In this document: one piece after another, positions 26,309-35,013 of the stretch
Layout of the letters: each line of letters starts with the position of its first letter
Position numbering within the stretch: the stretch's first letter is position 1
Assembly (NCBI RefSeq): GCF_017639205.1
Contig: NZ_CP071139.1
Span: 5,455,501 to 5,519,500, forward strand
Length of the DNA stretch: 64,000 nt
From: Streptomyces nojiriensis
GTDB taxonomy: Bacteria; Actinomycetota; Actinomycetes; Streptomycetales; Streptomycetaceae
Direction: 5' to 3'
Program-made: the position numbers and the translations under genes
The notes under the pieces: model-generated
What the model was told of the DNA's origin: nothing
The model's input: the letters and a program-made list of their open reading frames with translations, nothing else
The model's database searches: none

Positions 26309-26352
26309 CGCCGGAGGGCCGGCACCCCGCTCGGGGTGCCGGCCCTCCGGCG
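26309..26352. terminator. Strong bidirectional terminator
   Basis: A 20-base perfect inverted repeat (26309-26328 and 26333-26352) with a GCTC loop lies between the convergent guaB3 and UDP-sugar dehydrogenase-like genes. It is well placed to stop transcription from both sides. Confidence 0.92.
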
Positions 26353-26431
26353 TTTCCGGGGCGTGGGCGGGTCCGGGGCGCCGGCACGGGCCCGCCCGGC
26401 CCGGGTCGGTGCGGTCGGCCCAGCCGTCGCC

Positions 26432-27661
26432 TCAGAGGCGGTGGGCCGCGCCCACGGGGCTGGCGCCGCGGGTGTCCAGGAGCAGCTGGGCCTTCACGGC
26501 GAGGCCCTGCAGGTCGTAGGTGCGGTGGTGCTGGAGCAGGATGGTCAGGTCCGCGTTCGCGGCGGCCTCGTAGAGCGACTCGGCGCGGGGGACCGGCTGG
26601 TCCCTGACCCGCCAGCCCGTGATGTACGGGTCGTGGTAGCTGATCAGCGCGCCCAGATCGAGGAGGCGGCTGGCGATCTCGCGGGCCGGGGAGCCCTCCT
26701 GGTCTGCCAGGTCGGGCTTGTAGGTGACGCCGAGGAGCAGGACGCGGGCCCCGCGGGCGGATTTGCCGTGCTCGTTCAGCAGGGTGGCCGAGCGCTGGAT
26801 GACGTACTGCGGCATCCGGTTGTTGATCTCCTGTGCCAGGCCGACCATGCGCAGGGGGTGGCCGGGGGTGCGCGTGGTGTGGGGGAGGTAGTTCGGGTCG
26901 AGGGGGACGCCGTGGCCGCCGACGCCCGGGCCGGGGCGGAAGGCCTGGAACCCGTACGGCTTGGTCTCGGCACAGCGGATGACGTCCCACAGGTCGACGC
27001 CGAGGTCGTGGCAGAGCACCGCCATCTCGTTCATGAGGGCGATGTTGACGTGGCGGTAGTTCGTTTCGAGGAGCTGTACGGTCTCGGCCTCGCGCAGGCC
27101 GCGGGCGCGGACCACCTTCTCGGTGAGGCGGGCGTAGAAGGCGTGCGCGGACTCCGTGCAGGCGGGGGTGAGGCCGCCGATCACCTTGGGGGTGTTGGAG
27201 ATGCCGTGGGTGCGGTTGCCCGGGTCGTGGCGGCTGGGGGAGTAGGCCAGGTGGAAGTCGCGGCCCGCCCGCAGCCCGGATCCGGCTTCGAGGATCGGGC
27301 GGAGGTAGTCCTCGGTGACACCCGGGTGGGCGGCGGATTCGAGGATCACGGTGGTGTGGGGGCGCAGCCGGGCGGCGAGCGCGCGGCCGGCCTCGCCGAC
27401 GGCGGAGAGGTCCAGCGCGCGGTCGGCGCCGAGCTGGGTGGGGGCGCAGATGACGGCCGTGCGGACCCGGCCGAGCTCGGCGGGGTTGGTGGTGACCCGG
27501 AAGCCGGCCGCCGACATGCGGCGGATCTCGGCGGCGGTGAGGGTGGAGTCCGTGACCGGACCGCTGTCGTAGCCGACCGTCTCGATTCCGGCGGCGACGG
27601 CCGCCTGGGCGAGCGGGAGGCCGAGATGGCCGAGTCCGATGACGGCGAGATCTGCGGGCAT
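26432..27661 (-). CDS. Nucleotide-sugar dehydrogenase homologue lacking catalytic residues
   Basis: A 409-residue protein with the three-domain plan of UDP-ManNAc/UDP-glucose dehydrogenases. It has an N-terminal Rossmann fold (LAVIGLGHLGLPLAQAA), a central helical domain (NYRHVNIALMNEMAVL) and a C-terminal Rossmann-like domain (VLLLGVTYKPDLADQEGSPA). Residues that do chemistry in the family are replaced: SPER becomes SPSR (S143), the Lys of the helix becomes Q196, the Asn after it T200, and the nucleophile of GGHCIP becomes G251 (GGHGVP). The fold is retained, so it probably binds NAD(P) or a nucleotide sugar but should not oxidise it to the uronate. ATG start; the upstream promoter region is shared with glpD. 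Confidence 0.85.
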   Translation of the reverse strand: MPADLAVIGLGHLGLPLAQAAVAAGIETVGYDSGPVTDSTLTAAEIRRMSAAGFRVTTNPAELGRVRTAVICAPTQLGADRALDLSAVGEAGRALAARLRPHTTVILESAAHPGVTEDYLRPILEAGSGLRAGRDFHLAYSPSRHDPGNRTHGISNTPKVIGGLTPACTESAHAFYARLTEKVVRARGLREAETVQLLETNYRHVNIALMNEMAVLCHDLGVDLWDVIRCAETKPYGFQAFRPGPGVGGHGVPLDPNYLPHTTRTPGHPLRMVGLAQEINNRMPQYVIQRSATLLNEHGKSARGARVLLLGVTYKPDLADQEGSPAREIASRLLDLGALISYHDPYITGWRVRDQPVPRAESLYEAAANADLTILLQHHRTYDLQGLAVKAQLLLDTRGASPVGAAHRL

Positions 27662-27755
27662 GGGGGTGCCGTCCCTTCCCTGACATGAGGGGGCTGCCGC
27701 GCAAGTTCTCCGGGGGACAGGGGAGCTGGCGCAATGTCAGACTAGGCTTATATAT

Positions 27756-27767
27756 GACAGATATGTC
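27756..27767. promoter_or_regulatory. Palindromic operator-like site upstream of glpD
   Basis: GACA-GATA-TGTC at 27756-27767 lies within an AT-rich stretch (TAGGCTTATATATGACAG) that stands out from the surrounding GC-rich DNA, between the divergent sugar-dehydrogenase homologue and glpD. It could be a promoter with a regulator site. Which protein binds is unknown. Confidence 0.45.
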
Positions 27768-27890
27768 GCATTCTGGAGTGAACGCCACCGTTGTGTTGTC
27801 CACAGGCGGTGGCTGATGTGGGTGCGGGCGGTCAGAATCGTGGAACGGGGCATGTGAGCGGGATCTCACCCGCACCAACGGGAGGCAGCC

Positions 27891-29609
27891 GTGAGGACAG
27901 CGACACTGGGGCCGGTGCAGCGGGCCGAGGCCCTCACCCGGATGGCCGAGCGGGAACTGGACGTGCTGGTGGTGGGCGCGGGCGTGGTGGGCGCCGGCAC
28001 CGCGCTCGACGCCGTGACACGCGGCCTGTCGACCGGCCTGGTGGAGGCGCGCGACTGGGCCTCGGGCACCTCCAGCCGCTCCAGCAAGCTGATCCACGGC
28101 GGCCTGCGGTACCTGGAGATGCTCGACTTCGCCCTCGTGCGCGAGGCGCTGAAGGAGCGCGGCCTGCTGCTGGAGCGCCTCGCCCCGCACCTGGTGAAGC
28201 CGGTGCCCTTCCTGTACCCGCTGCAGCACAAGGGCTGGGAGCGGCTCTACGCCGGCGCGGGCGTCGCGCTGTACGACGCGATGTCGGTCTCCAGCGGCCA
28301 CGGGCGCGGCCTGCCCGTGCACCGGCACCTGTCGCGGGGGCGCGCACTGCGGGTGGCGCCGGCGCTCCGCAAGGACGCGCTGGTGGGGGCCCTGCAGTAC
28401 TACGACGCCCAGATGGACGACGCGCGCTACGTCGCCACGCTCGTGCGGACGGCCGCCGCGTACGGGGCGCACTGCGCCAATCGGGCGAGGGCCGTCGGCT
28501 TCCTGCGTGAGGGCGAACGGGTGGTCGGCGTGCGGGTGCGGGACGTGGAAGGGGGGCGGGGGGCGACCGGGGAGTACGAGATCCGCGCGAAGCAGGTCGT
28601 GAACGCGACGGGGGTGTGGACGGACGACACCCAGGCGCTGATCGGGGAGCGCGGCCAGTTCCACGTCCGGGCCTCGAAGGGCATCCATCTGGTCGTACCG
28701 AAGGACCGGATCCATTCGAGCACCGGACTGATCCTGCGGACCGAGAAGTCGGTGCTGTTCGTCATCCCGTGGGGCCGGCACTGGATCGTGGGGACCACGG
28801 ACACCGACTGGGACCTGGACAAGGCGCACCCGGCGGCGTCGAGCGCGGACATCGACTACCTGCTGGAGCACGTGAACTCGGTGCTGGCGGTGCCGCTCAC
28901 GCGCGACGACGTCCAGGGCGTGTACGCGGGCCTGCGGCCGCTGCTGGCCGGGGAGTCGGACGCGACGAGCAAGCTGTCGCGCGAGCACACGGTGGCGCAT
29001 CCGGTGCCGGGGCTGGTGGTGGTCGCCGGGGGCAAGTACACGACGTACCGGGTGATGGCCAAGGATGCGGTCGACGAGGCCGTGCACGGCCTGGACCAGC
29101 GGGTGGCGGAATGCGTGACGGAGGACGTGCCGCTGGTGGGGGCGGAGGGATACCGGGCGCTGTGGAACGGGCGGGCGCGGATCGCGGCCCGGACGGGGCT
29201 TCATGTGGTGCGGGTGGAGCACCTGTTGAACCGCTTCGGGTCCCTGACGGAAGAACTGCTGGACCTGATGGCCGCCGATCCGGGACTGCGCGAACCGGTC
29301 TCCGGGGCGGACGACTACCTGAGGGCGGAGATCGTGTACGCGGCCTCGCACGAAGGAGCCCGGCACCTGGACGACGTACTGACGCGGCGGACACGGATCT
29401 CGATCGAGACCTTCGACCGGGGGACGCGGTCGGCCCGGGAGTGCGCGGAGTTGATGGCGCCGGTGCTGGGGTGGGACGAGCGGCAGATCGAGAAGGAAGT
29501 GGAGCACTACGAGAAGCGGGTCCAGGCGGAGCGGGAGTCGCAGCGCCAGCCGGACGACCAGACGGCGGACGCGGCGCGGCTGGGGGCGCCCGACATCGTT
29601 CCGTTGTAA
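27891..29609 (+). CDS. glpD: FAD-dependent glycerol-3-phosphate dehydrogenase
   Basis: A 572-residue membrane-associated flavoenzyme that oxidises glycerol-3-phosphate to dihydroxyacetone phosphate and passes electrons to quinone. The FAD-binding motif VLVVGAGVVGAGTALDAV is at the N-terminus, followed by the family stretches SSRSSKLIHGGLRYLE and HWIVGTTDTDWD. The C-terminal domain ends in an acidic/Gln-rich tail. GGGAGG lies before the GTG start. glp genes for uptake and kinase are not adjacent. Confidence 0.96.
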   Translation: MRTATLGPVQRAEALTRMAERELDVLVVGAGVVGAGTALDAVTRGLSTGLVEARDWASGTSSRSSKLIHGGLRYLEMLDFALVREALKERGLLLERLAPHLVKPVPFLYPLQHKGWERLYAGAGVALYDAMSVSSGHGRGLPVHRHLSRGRALRVAPALRKDALVGALQYYDAQMDDARYVATLVRTAAAYGAHCANRARAVGFLREGERVVGVRVRDVEGGRGATGEYEIRAKQVVNATGVWTDDTQALIGERGQFHVRASKGIHLVVPKDRIHSSTGLILRTEKSVLFVIPWGRHWIVGTTDTDWDLDKAHPAASSADIDYLLEHVNSVLAVPLTRDDVQGVYAGLRPLLAGESDATSKLSREHTVAHPVPGLVVVAGGKYTTYRVMAKDAVDEAVHGLDQRVAECVTEDVPLVGAEGYRALWNGRARIAARTGLHVVRVEHLLNRFGSLTEELLDLMAADPGLREPVSGADDYLRAEIVYAASHEGARHLDDVLTRRTRISIETFDRGTRSARECAELMAPVLGWDERQIEKEVEHYEKRVQAERESQRQPDDQTADAARLGAPDIVPL

Positions 29610-29770
29610 CTCCGGGATGCGGAAGGGGGAACCGTAGACCCGGGGCGCCCGTCCGTTGCGGAGTGAGGAAGAATGAGGGTTCTGCCGGGGCGGGTTACAG
29701 CGGGCCCCGGCCGCCGGGTCGCTCAGCCGCTGGGGCAGGCGGAGCAGCGGCACGATCGCAGAGGGGACGC

Positions 29771-32341
29771 ATGTCGAAGCCGGAGCACACCGAGTCGCCT
29801 GCCGGGTCGCCTGCCGGGTCGCCTGCGGCGAAGCCCAGCAGTGAGAAGTCCGGGGCCGGCGCCGCGGCTTCACCTGCGGGGTCGCCTGCGGCGAAGCCCG
29901 GCAGTGAGAAGGCTGTGGCTGCGCCCGCGGATGCCGGGCCGGTGGCTGACGCTGCGCCTGCGGCGAAGCAGGCCGGGGCCGAGTCGGCTGATGCCGCGTC
30001 CGAGGCGAAGCCGGTGCTGGGCAAGCCCGTGGCGAAGCCCGCCGGGGCCGGGCCGGCTGATGCCGGGTCCGGGGCGAAGCCGGTGCTGGGCAAGCCCGTG
30101 GCGAAGCCCGCCGGGGCCGGGCCGGCCGACGCCGTGCCCGCGGCTGCCGGGGCCGGGCCGGGCAAGGCCGCCGGGCCGGTTGCCGCGAAGGCTGCGGAGG
30201 CCGAGCCCGTGGCTGACGCTGCGCCCGCGGCGAAGCCGGCGCCCGGCGACGAGAAGTCCGCAGCGCCGAAGCCCGGGTTGAGCAAGGCCGTCGGCGCCGA
30301 GCCGGCTGCGAAGCCCGCGGGGAATCCCGTCGTCGAGAAGGCCGATGCCATGGCCGCCGCCGTCAAGGCCGCGGCGGCCAAGGCCGCCGCGGGCGGGGAG
30401 GACAAGGGGCGGTTGCTGGCCGGGCGGTACCGGCTGGGGGCCGTGCTCGGCAAGGGCGGGATGGGTACCGTCTGGCGGGCCCAGGACGAGACGCTGGGCC
30501 GGACCGTCGCCGTCAAGGAGCTCCGCTTCAGCACCGGGGTCGACGAGGACGAGAAGCGACGCCTCATCACCCGTACCCTCCGCGAGGCCAAGGCCATCGC
30601 CCGGATCCGCAGCGGCGGCGCCGTCACCGTCTACGACGTCGTCGACGAGGACGGCCGGCCGTGGATCGTCATGGAACTCATCGAGGGCCCCTCGCTCGCC
30701 GAGTTCATACGTGAGAACGGCCCCCTCACCCCGCACCGCGCGGCCGAGGTGGGCCTCGCGGTGCTCGACGTGCTGCGCGCCGCGCACGGCCAGGGCATCC
30801 TGCACCGCGACGTGAAGCCGTCGAACGTGCTCATCGCCGGCAACGGCCGTGTCGTCCTGACCGACTTCGGCATCGCGCAGGTCGAGGGCGACCCCTCCGT
30901 CACCTCCACCGGCATGCTCGTCGGTGCCCCCTCCTACATCTCTCCCGAGCGCGCCCGTGGCCACAAGCCCGGCCCGCCCGCCGACATGTGGTCGCTCGGC
31001 GGTCTGCTGTACGCCTCCGTCGAGGGAGTGCCCCCGTACGACAAGGGATCCGCGCTCGCCACGCTCACCGCGGTGATGACCGAGCCGGTGGACCCGCCGA
31101 AGAACGCCGGCCCGCTGACCGAGGTCATCTACGGCCTGCTCGCCAAGGACCCGATACACCGGCTCGACGACGCCCGCACCCGGGCGATGCTGGGCGCCGT
31201 CCTCGCGGCACCCGAGCCCGAGCCGGCCCCGGTAGCGGCTCCGGCGGCCGAGGAGACCCGGCAGATATCGCTGGCCGACGCCAAGGACGCCGTGGAGAAG
31301 GCCGCCGCGGACAAGGCGGAGAAGGCGGCCGAGCGGGCGGCGAAGAAGGAACGCGAGCGGCGCGAGCGCGAGCAGCGCGAACGCGCCCGCGCCGCGCTGA
31401 AGGCCGCCCGCAAGGCGGCGACGGCCGCGGCCGCCACCACGGCCGTCTCCGCCGCGGAGCCGCCGAAGTCCAAGCCGTCCCCCGTCAAGGCTCCGCTCAC
31501 GGACGTCATGCAGCGCCGCACCATCGTGCTCGCGGCGGCGGCCGTGGTCGTGGTGCTGGCGGTCGTCGGCTCGCTCATCGCCTACGCCTTCAGCGGCGAC
31601 GACAAGGACACCAAGGACGAGAGCAAGGGCGGCAACGGCAAGCCCACTCCGGCGGCCTCGGCCCCGAAGGACCCGGGCAGCGGCGGCGGCAGCGGCAGCG
31701 GCGGGACCGGGGAGACCTCTCCGAAGCCCTCGGGGAACACGGGGGAGACGGCCGGCAGCGGCAGTGCCGGTACCAGTACCGGTACCGGCGCCGCCACCGG
31801 CGGGCAGCCGGGCCAGGGCCAGCAGAGCCCGGGCGCGGGCCAAGGCCAGGGCGCCACGTCAGGTGGGGCCGGCGGCGCGGTCCCGGCGGGATACGCCATG
31901 ATCCAGGAGTTCGGGTTCCACTTCTCGATGGCGATGCCCGAGGGCTTCAAGCAGATCGCCATAGCCGGCGACAACTCCGGCGGCATCTACGCCCGTGAAA
32001 GCGGCGGCTTCCCCAGGATCCAGGTCGACTACACCAGCAAGCCGGGCGACGACGCGCGCATCGCCTGGGTCAAGTCGGTTCCCGGCGTGGCCAGCGACAG
32101 CAAGGGATACCACCAGATCCGGATCGACCTGGTCGACTACCGGGGCTACCCGACCGTCGCGGACTGGGAGTTCGAGCGGGAGCAGAAGGGCATCAAGGTC
32201 CGTGTGCTCAACCGCGGCTTCAAGCTGGACGCGACGCACGGCTACGCCATCATGATCAGCTGTGCCGCCGACCAGTGGGACGGCCCCGAGTGCACGCAGA
32301 TGCGCAACGTCGCCTTCGAGACCTTCCAGCCGCTCGGCTGA
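29771..32341 (+). CDS. Membrane Ser/Thr protein kinase with repeat-rich N-terminal arm
   Basis: An 856-residue receptor-type Hanks kinase. Residues 1-215 are an Ala/Pro/Lys-rich disordered arm with internal repeats. The kinase domain (about 219-480) is complete: GKGGMG loop from G227, K249 in VAVKEL, HRDVKPSNVL with D347, and TDFGIA. A basic/charged stretch then leads to one membrane helix near 585-608 (IVLAAAAVVVVLAVVGSLIA). The outside has a Gly/Ser/Thr linker and a C-terminal domain (about 695-856: FHFSMAMPEGFKQIA). ATG at 29771 with GAGGGG upstream. First of three adjacent kinase-type receptors. From memory, the SCO4775-4779 kinase cluster of S. coelicolor sits here and affects spore-wall synthesis. 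Confidence 0.92.
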   Translation: MSKPEHTESPAGSPAGSPAAKPSSEKSGAGAAASPAGSPAAKPGSEKAVAAPADAGPVADAAPAAKQAGAESADAASEAKPVLGKPVAKPAGAGPADAGSGAKPVLGKPVAKPAGAGPADAVPAAAGAGPGKAAGPVAAKAAEAEPVADAAPAAKPAPGDEKSAAPKPGLSKAVGAEPAAKPAGNPVVEKADAMAAAVKAAAAKAAAGGEDKGRLLAGRYRLGAVLGKGGMGTVWRAQDETLGRTVAVKELRFSTGVDEDEKRRLITRTLREAKAIARIRSGGAVTVYDVVDEDGRPWIVMELIEGPSLAEFIRENGPLTPHRAAEVGLAVLDVLRAAHGQGILHRDVKPSNVLIAGNGRVVLTDFGIAQVEGDPSVTSTGMLVGAPSYISPERARGHKPGPPADMWSLGGLLYASVEGVPPYDKGSALATLTAVMTEPVDPPKNAGPLTEVIYGLLAKDPIHRLDDARTRAMLGAVLAAPEPEPAPVAAPAAEETRQISLADAKDAVEKAAADKAEKAAERAAKKERERREREQRERARAALKAARKAATAAAATTAVSAAEPPKSKPSPVKAPLTDVMQRRTIVLAAAAVVVVLAVVGSLIAYAFSGDDKDTKDESKGGNGKPTPAASAPKDPGSGGGSGSGGTGETSPKPSGNTGETAGSGSAGTSTGTGAATGGQPGQGQQSPGAGQGQGATSGGAGGAVPAGYAMIQEFGFHFSMAMPEGFKQIAIAGDNSGGIYARESGGFPRIQVDYTSKPGDDARIAWVKSVPGVASDSKGYHQIRIDLVDYRGYPTVADWEFEREQKGIKVRVLNRGFKLDATHGYAIMISCAADQWDGPECTQMRNVAFETFQPLG
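30005..30125 (+). repeat. 69-bp tandem repeat inside the kinase gene
   Basis: Two 69-base (23-codon) units starting at 30005 and 30074 encode the repeated peptide AKPVLGKPVAKPAGAGPADA. At least the first 52 bases are identical. Other, looser repeats (AGSPAAKP) flank it. Copy number may vary between strains. Confidence 0.85.
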
Positions 32342-32419
32342 CCTCGGGACGCGGGCGGCCCCGGCGACGTATCGTGTCGGAGGGGCCATGGGGAGCCCGC
32401 CGCACTCGGGGGAGGCGAA

Positions 32420-34888
32420 GTGGAGGAGTATGCGGGCCGGATCCTGGCCGGCCGCTACCGCCTGCCCCTGCCGCCGTCCGACGAGTACGAACTGATAGAG
32501 ACCCGCGCCTTTGACACCCGCAGCGGGCAGGAAGTCCTGGTACGGCAGGTGCCGTTGCCGGAGGTCGTGGACGCCGAGCTGCTGGACGGGCCGCGGGCCG
32601 TTCCGGCGGCGCGCCGCTCGCCCGCCGATCTGCCGGCCGTGCGCCGCGCCATCGAAGCGGCGCAGGCCGCGGCTTCGATCCCGGACCATCCGCGGCTGGA
32701 CCAGGTCTTCGACGTGTTCGCCGAGGGCGAGTCGCTGTGGATAGTGAGCGAACTGGTCCCGGCCCGGCCGCTGGCCGCGCTGATAGCCGATGAACCGCTG
32801 AGCCCCTACCGGGCCGCCGAGGTGGCCTCGGACGTACTGACCGCACTGAGGGTGCTGCACGCGCACGGCTGGACGCACCGGAACATCACCGTCCGGACGG
32901 TGCTGGTGTGCGAGGACGGGCGCGTCGTGCTGACGGGCCTCGCGGCCGGCGCGGCGGAGGAGGCCCTGTGCGGGTACGACCCCGTCCCGAGCGCCGAGGA
33001 CACCGACGGCGGAGCGGCGGGGTGGGGTACGGCCACAGCCACAGCCCCGGTGTCGACTCCGGTGTCGACTCCGGCCCCGGATCCGGTGCCGGACCCCGCT
33101 CCGGCCGCCGCCGGTCCGGTGGACGTCGCGTACGCGCCGCTCGTGGCCCCCGGGTACGACACCGGGCCGCGGTACACCGATCACATCACCCCCGGCCGTC
33201 CGCAGGACCGTCCCGACCCGCAGGCCGCCGCGCGGGCCGGGGCCATCGCCGCCTACCGGGCCGGGGCGCGGGCGGCCGCCGCCCGGGTGATCGAGGAGCG
33301 CCGGGCTGCGACGGCCGAGATCGAGGCCGGTGCGCCGCCGGAGCGCCGCCCCGAGGGGTCGACCCTCCCGCAGGGGTACTCGTACCCGTACGGCGGCCCG
33401 GAGACCGGCGCCGCCCCATGGCACGGCGCGACCCCCCGCCGGGCGGAGCTTCCCGCGACCGCCCCGGAAACGGAGCCGGAGCCGGAGCCGGAGCCGGAGC
33501 TCGTACCCGACCCCCAGCCCGAGTACCGACCCGATCCCGATCCCGAACCCGCTCCCGATGCCGAGCAGGCACCGCAGGCACCGCCCGAGCGCACCGCCCT
33601 GCCCGCCCAACTCGCCCTGCCCCAGGGTTACCGGCAGGCCGATGTCCCGGCCCCGGCCGCCCCCGACCGGCCACAGCCCGCCGGCAACGGCTGGTCCGGC
33701 CCGCGGACCGGCCTGGACGCCGAGCGTGCGCGGCAGACCCGGATGGCCGTCGTCGGGGCCGTCACCGAGCGGTGGGCCCCCGAGCAGGCCGGCCCCGTGC
33801 ACGGGCACTGGCAGCTCGCGGCCCCCGTCGGGCCCGCCACCGACCTCTGGGCGCTCGGCGCGCTGCTCTACCGCGCCGTGCAGGGGCACGCCCCGTACCC
33901 GGAGGACAGCGTCGCCGAGCTGGTCGAGATGGTCTGCGCGGAGCCGCCCGCCTTCGCGGAGGAGTGCGGGGCGCTGCGCCCGGTCGTGGAGTCGCTGCTG
34001 CGCCAGGACCCCACCGAGCGGCCCGACTTCGAGGAGCTCCGCGGCTGGCTGCGGTCGCTCGTCCGGTCCGCGCCCGAGCCGGACGCCGGGTTCGGTGCGC
34101 TTCCGATGCCGGAGCCGGATCCGGCGCGGCTGCCCGTCGTACGCCGCCGAGGTGAGGTCCACGGCCGCCACCGCAACCCCGCGGGCCCCCGCAAGCCGCG
34201 CGCCCTCGGCCGGAGCCTGCTCGTCGGGATCCTGGTCCTCCTCGCCGGCGGGGTGGCGTACGCGATGCTGTTCCTGCCCCGGTCCGCCGACCAGGAGCCC
34301 GCGGGCGATGCCCGGGGCAGCACCGCGCAGGCGCCGGCGAAGCCGAGCCCCTCTCAAGTCCCTTCGGGCACGCCCGAGTCCAAGCCCGCCCCGCAGACGA
34401 CGGCGCCCGCCGAATCACCGGCGGCCCCGGCACCCGCCCCGGCCGGTTACACCACCCAGCAGGACCCGGAGCACTTCGAGATCGCGGTGCCCGACGGCTG
34501 GGAGCGCCGCGGAATCAATGAATCCGGTCAGGTCCGGTACACCGACGGGCAGTTCGTGCTGACCGTCGTCCCCGGCCGCGACAAGGTCCAGGGCAATCCG
34601 GACCCGGCGGCGTACCAGAAGGACAAGGAGCCGGAGCTGACCCCGTACCGGACGTCCACCTGGTCGACCGTCGGCGATGTGAAGACCACCAAGGTGGGCC
34701 AGCAGTTGCGCGCGACGGGCCGGTACACGTGGATCGACGGGACCGGCCGCAACGTCTTCGCCCGCAACTTCGTCGTGGCGCTGGGCGGCAGCTACCACGT
34801 CGTCCTGGTCACCGGTCCGGAGGACGAACAGTCCAAGGTCACCGAGGTCTTCGAGAAGGCCACGGCGAGTTACAAGGCGGGCGGTTGA
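32420..34888 (+). CDS. Membrane pseudokinase receptor with extracytoplasmic domain
   Basis: An 822-residue protein built like the neighbouring receptor kinases but without a working catalytic site. There is no Gly-rich loop. The VAVK lysine is replaced by Arg (VLVRQV, R42). HRD is HRN (N155) and the loop asparagine is missing (HRNITVRTVL for HRDVKPxNVL). DFG is replaced by GLA (VLTGLAAG, 173-175). Helical C-lobe elements reappear after a long acidic insertion of about 280 residues (ATDLWALGALLYRAVQGHAPY). One membrane helix (SLLVGILVLLAGGVAYAMLF, near 595-615) precedes an outer domain with FEIAVPDGWERR. GTG start, 79 bases after the first kinase gene, so co-transcription is likely. Confidence 0.9.
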   Translation: MEEYAGRILAGRYRLPLPPSDEYELIETRAFDTRSGQEVLVRQVPLPEVVDAELLDGPRAVPAARRSPADLPAVRRAIEAAQAAASIPDHPRLDQVFDVFAEGESLWIVSELVPARPLAALIADEPLSPYRAAEVASDVLTALRVLHAHGWTHRNITVRTVLVCEDGRVVLTGLAAGAAEEALCGYDPVPSAEDTDGGAAGWGTATATAPVSTPVSTPAPDPVPDPAPAAAGPVDVAYAPLVAPGYDTGPRYTDHITPGRPQDRPDPQAAARAGAIAAYRAGARAAAARVIEERRAATAEIEAGAPPERRPEGSTLPQGYSYPYGGPETGAAPWHGATPRRAELPATAPETEPEPEPEPELVPDPQPEYRPDPDPEPAPDAEQAPQAPPERTALPAQLALPQGYRQADVPAPAAPDRPQPAGNGWSGPRTGLDAERARQTRMAVVGAVTERWAPEQAGPVHGHWQLAAPVGPATDLWALGALLYRAVQGHAPYPEDSVAELVEMVCAEPPAFAEECGALRPVVESLLRQDPTERPDFEELRGWLRSLVRSAPEPDAGFGALPMPEPDPARLPVVRRRGEVHGRHRNPAGPRKPRALGRSLLVGILVLLAGGVAYAMLFLPRSADQEPAGDARGSTAQAPAKPSPSQVPSGTPESKPAPQTTAPAESPAAPAPAPAGYTTQQDPEHFEIAVPDGWERRGINESGQVRYTDGQFVLTVVPGRDKVQGNPDPAAYQKDKEPELTPYRTSTWSTVGDVKTTKVGQQLRATGRYTWIDGTGRNVFARNFVVALGGSYHVVLVTGPEDEQSKVTEVFEKATASYKAGG

Positions 34889-35013
34889 ACGGATACTGAC
34901 GACTGATCAGTACGGCGATTGCGTCACAGTGCCGTCTTTCGGCGCCCGGGCGGTTCCGGCAGCCCCTCCGGGCTCCGTAATCTGGCCTGAAGTGCAGAGA
35001 GCGGCGGGATTTC

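Noticed and set aside
26229..29873. A 1214-codon frame on the minus strand
   Set aside because: It lies opposite guaB3, the sugar dehydrogenase homologue, glpD and the kinase start, all of which have clear families. It is a GC-bias shadow.
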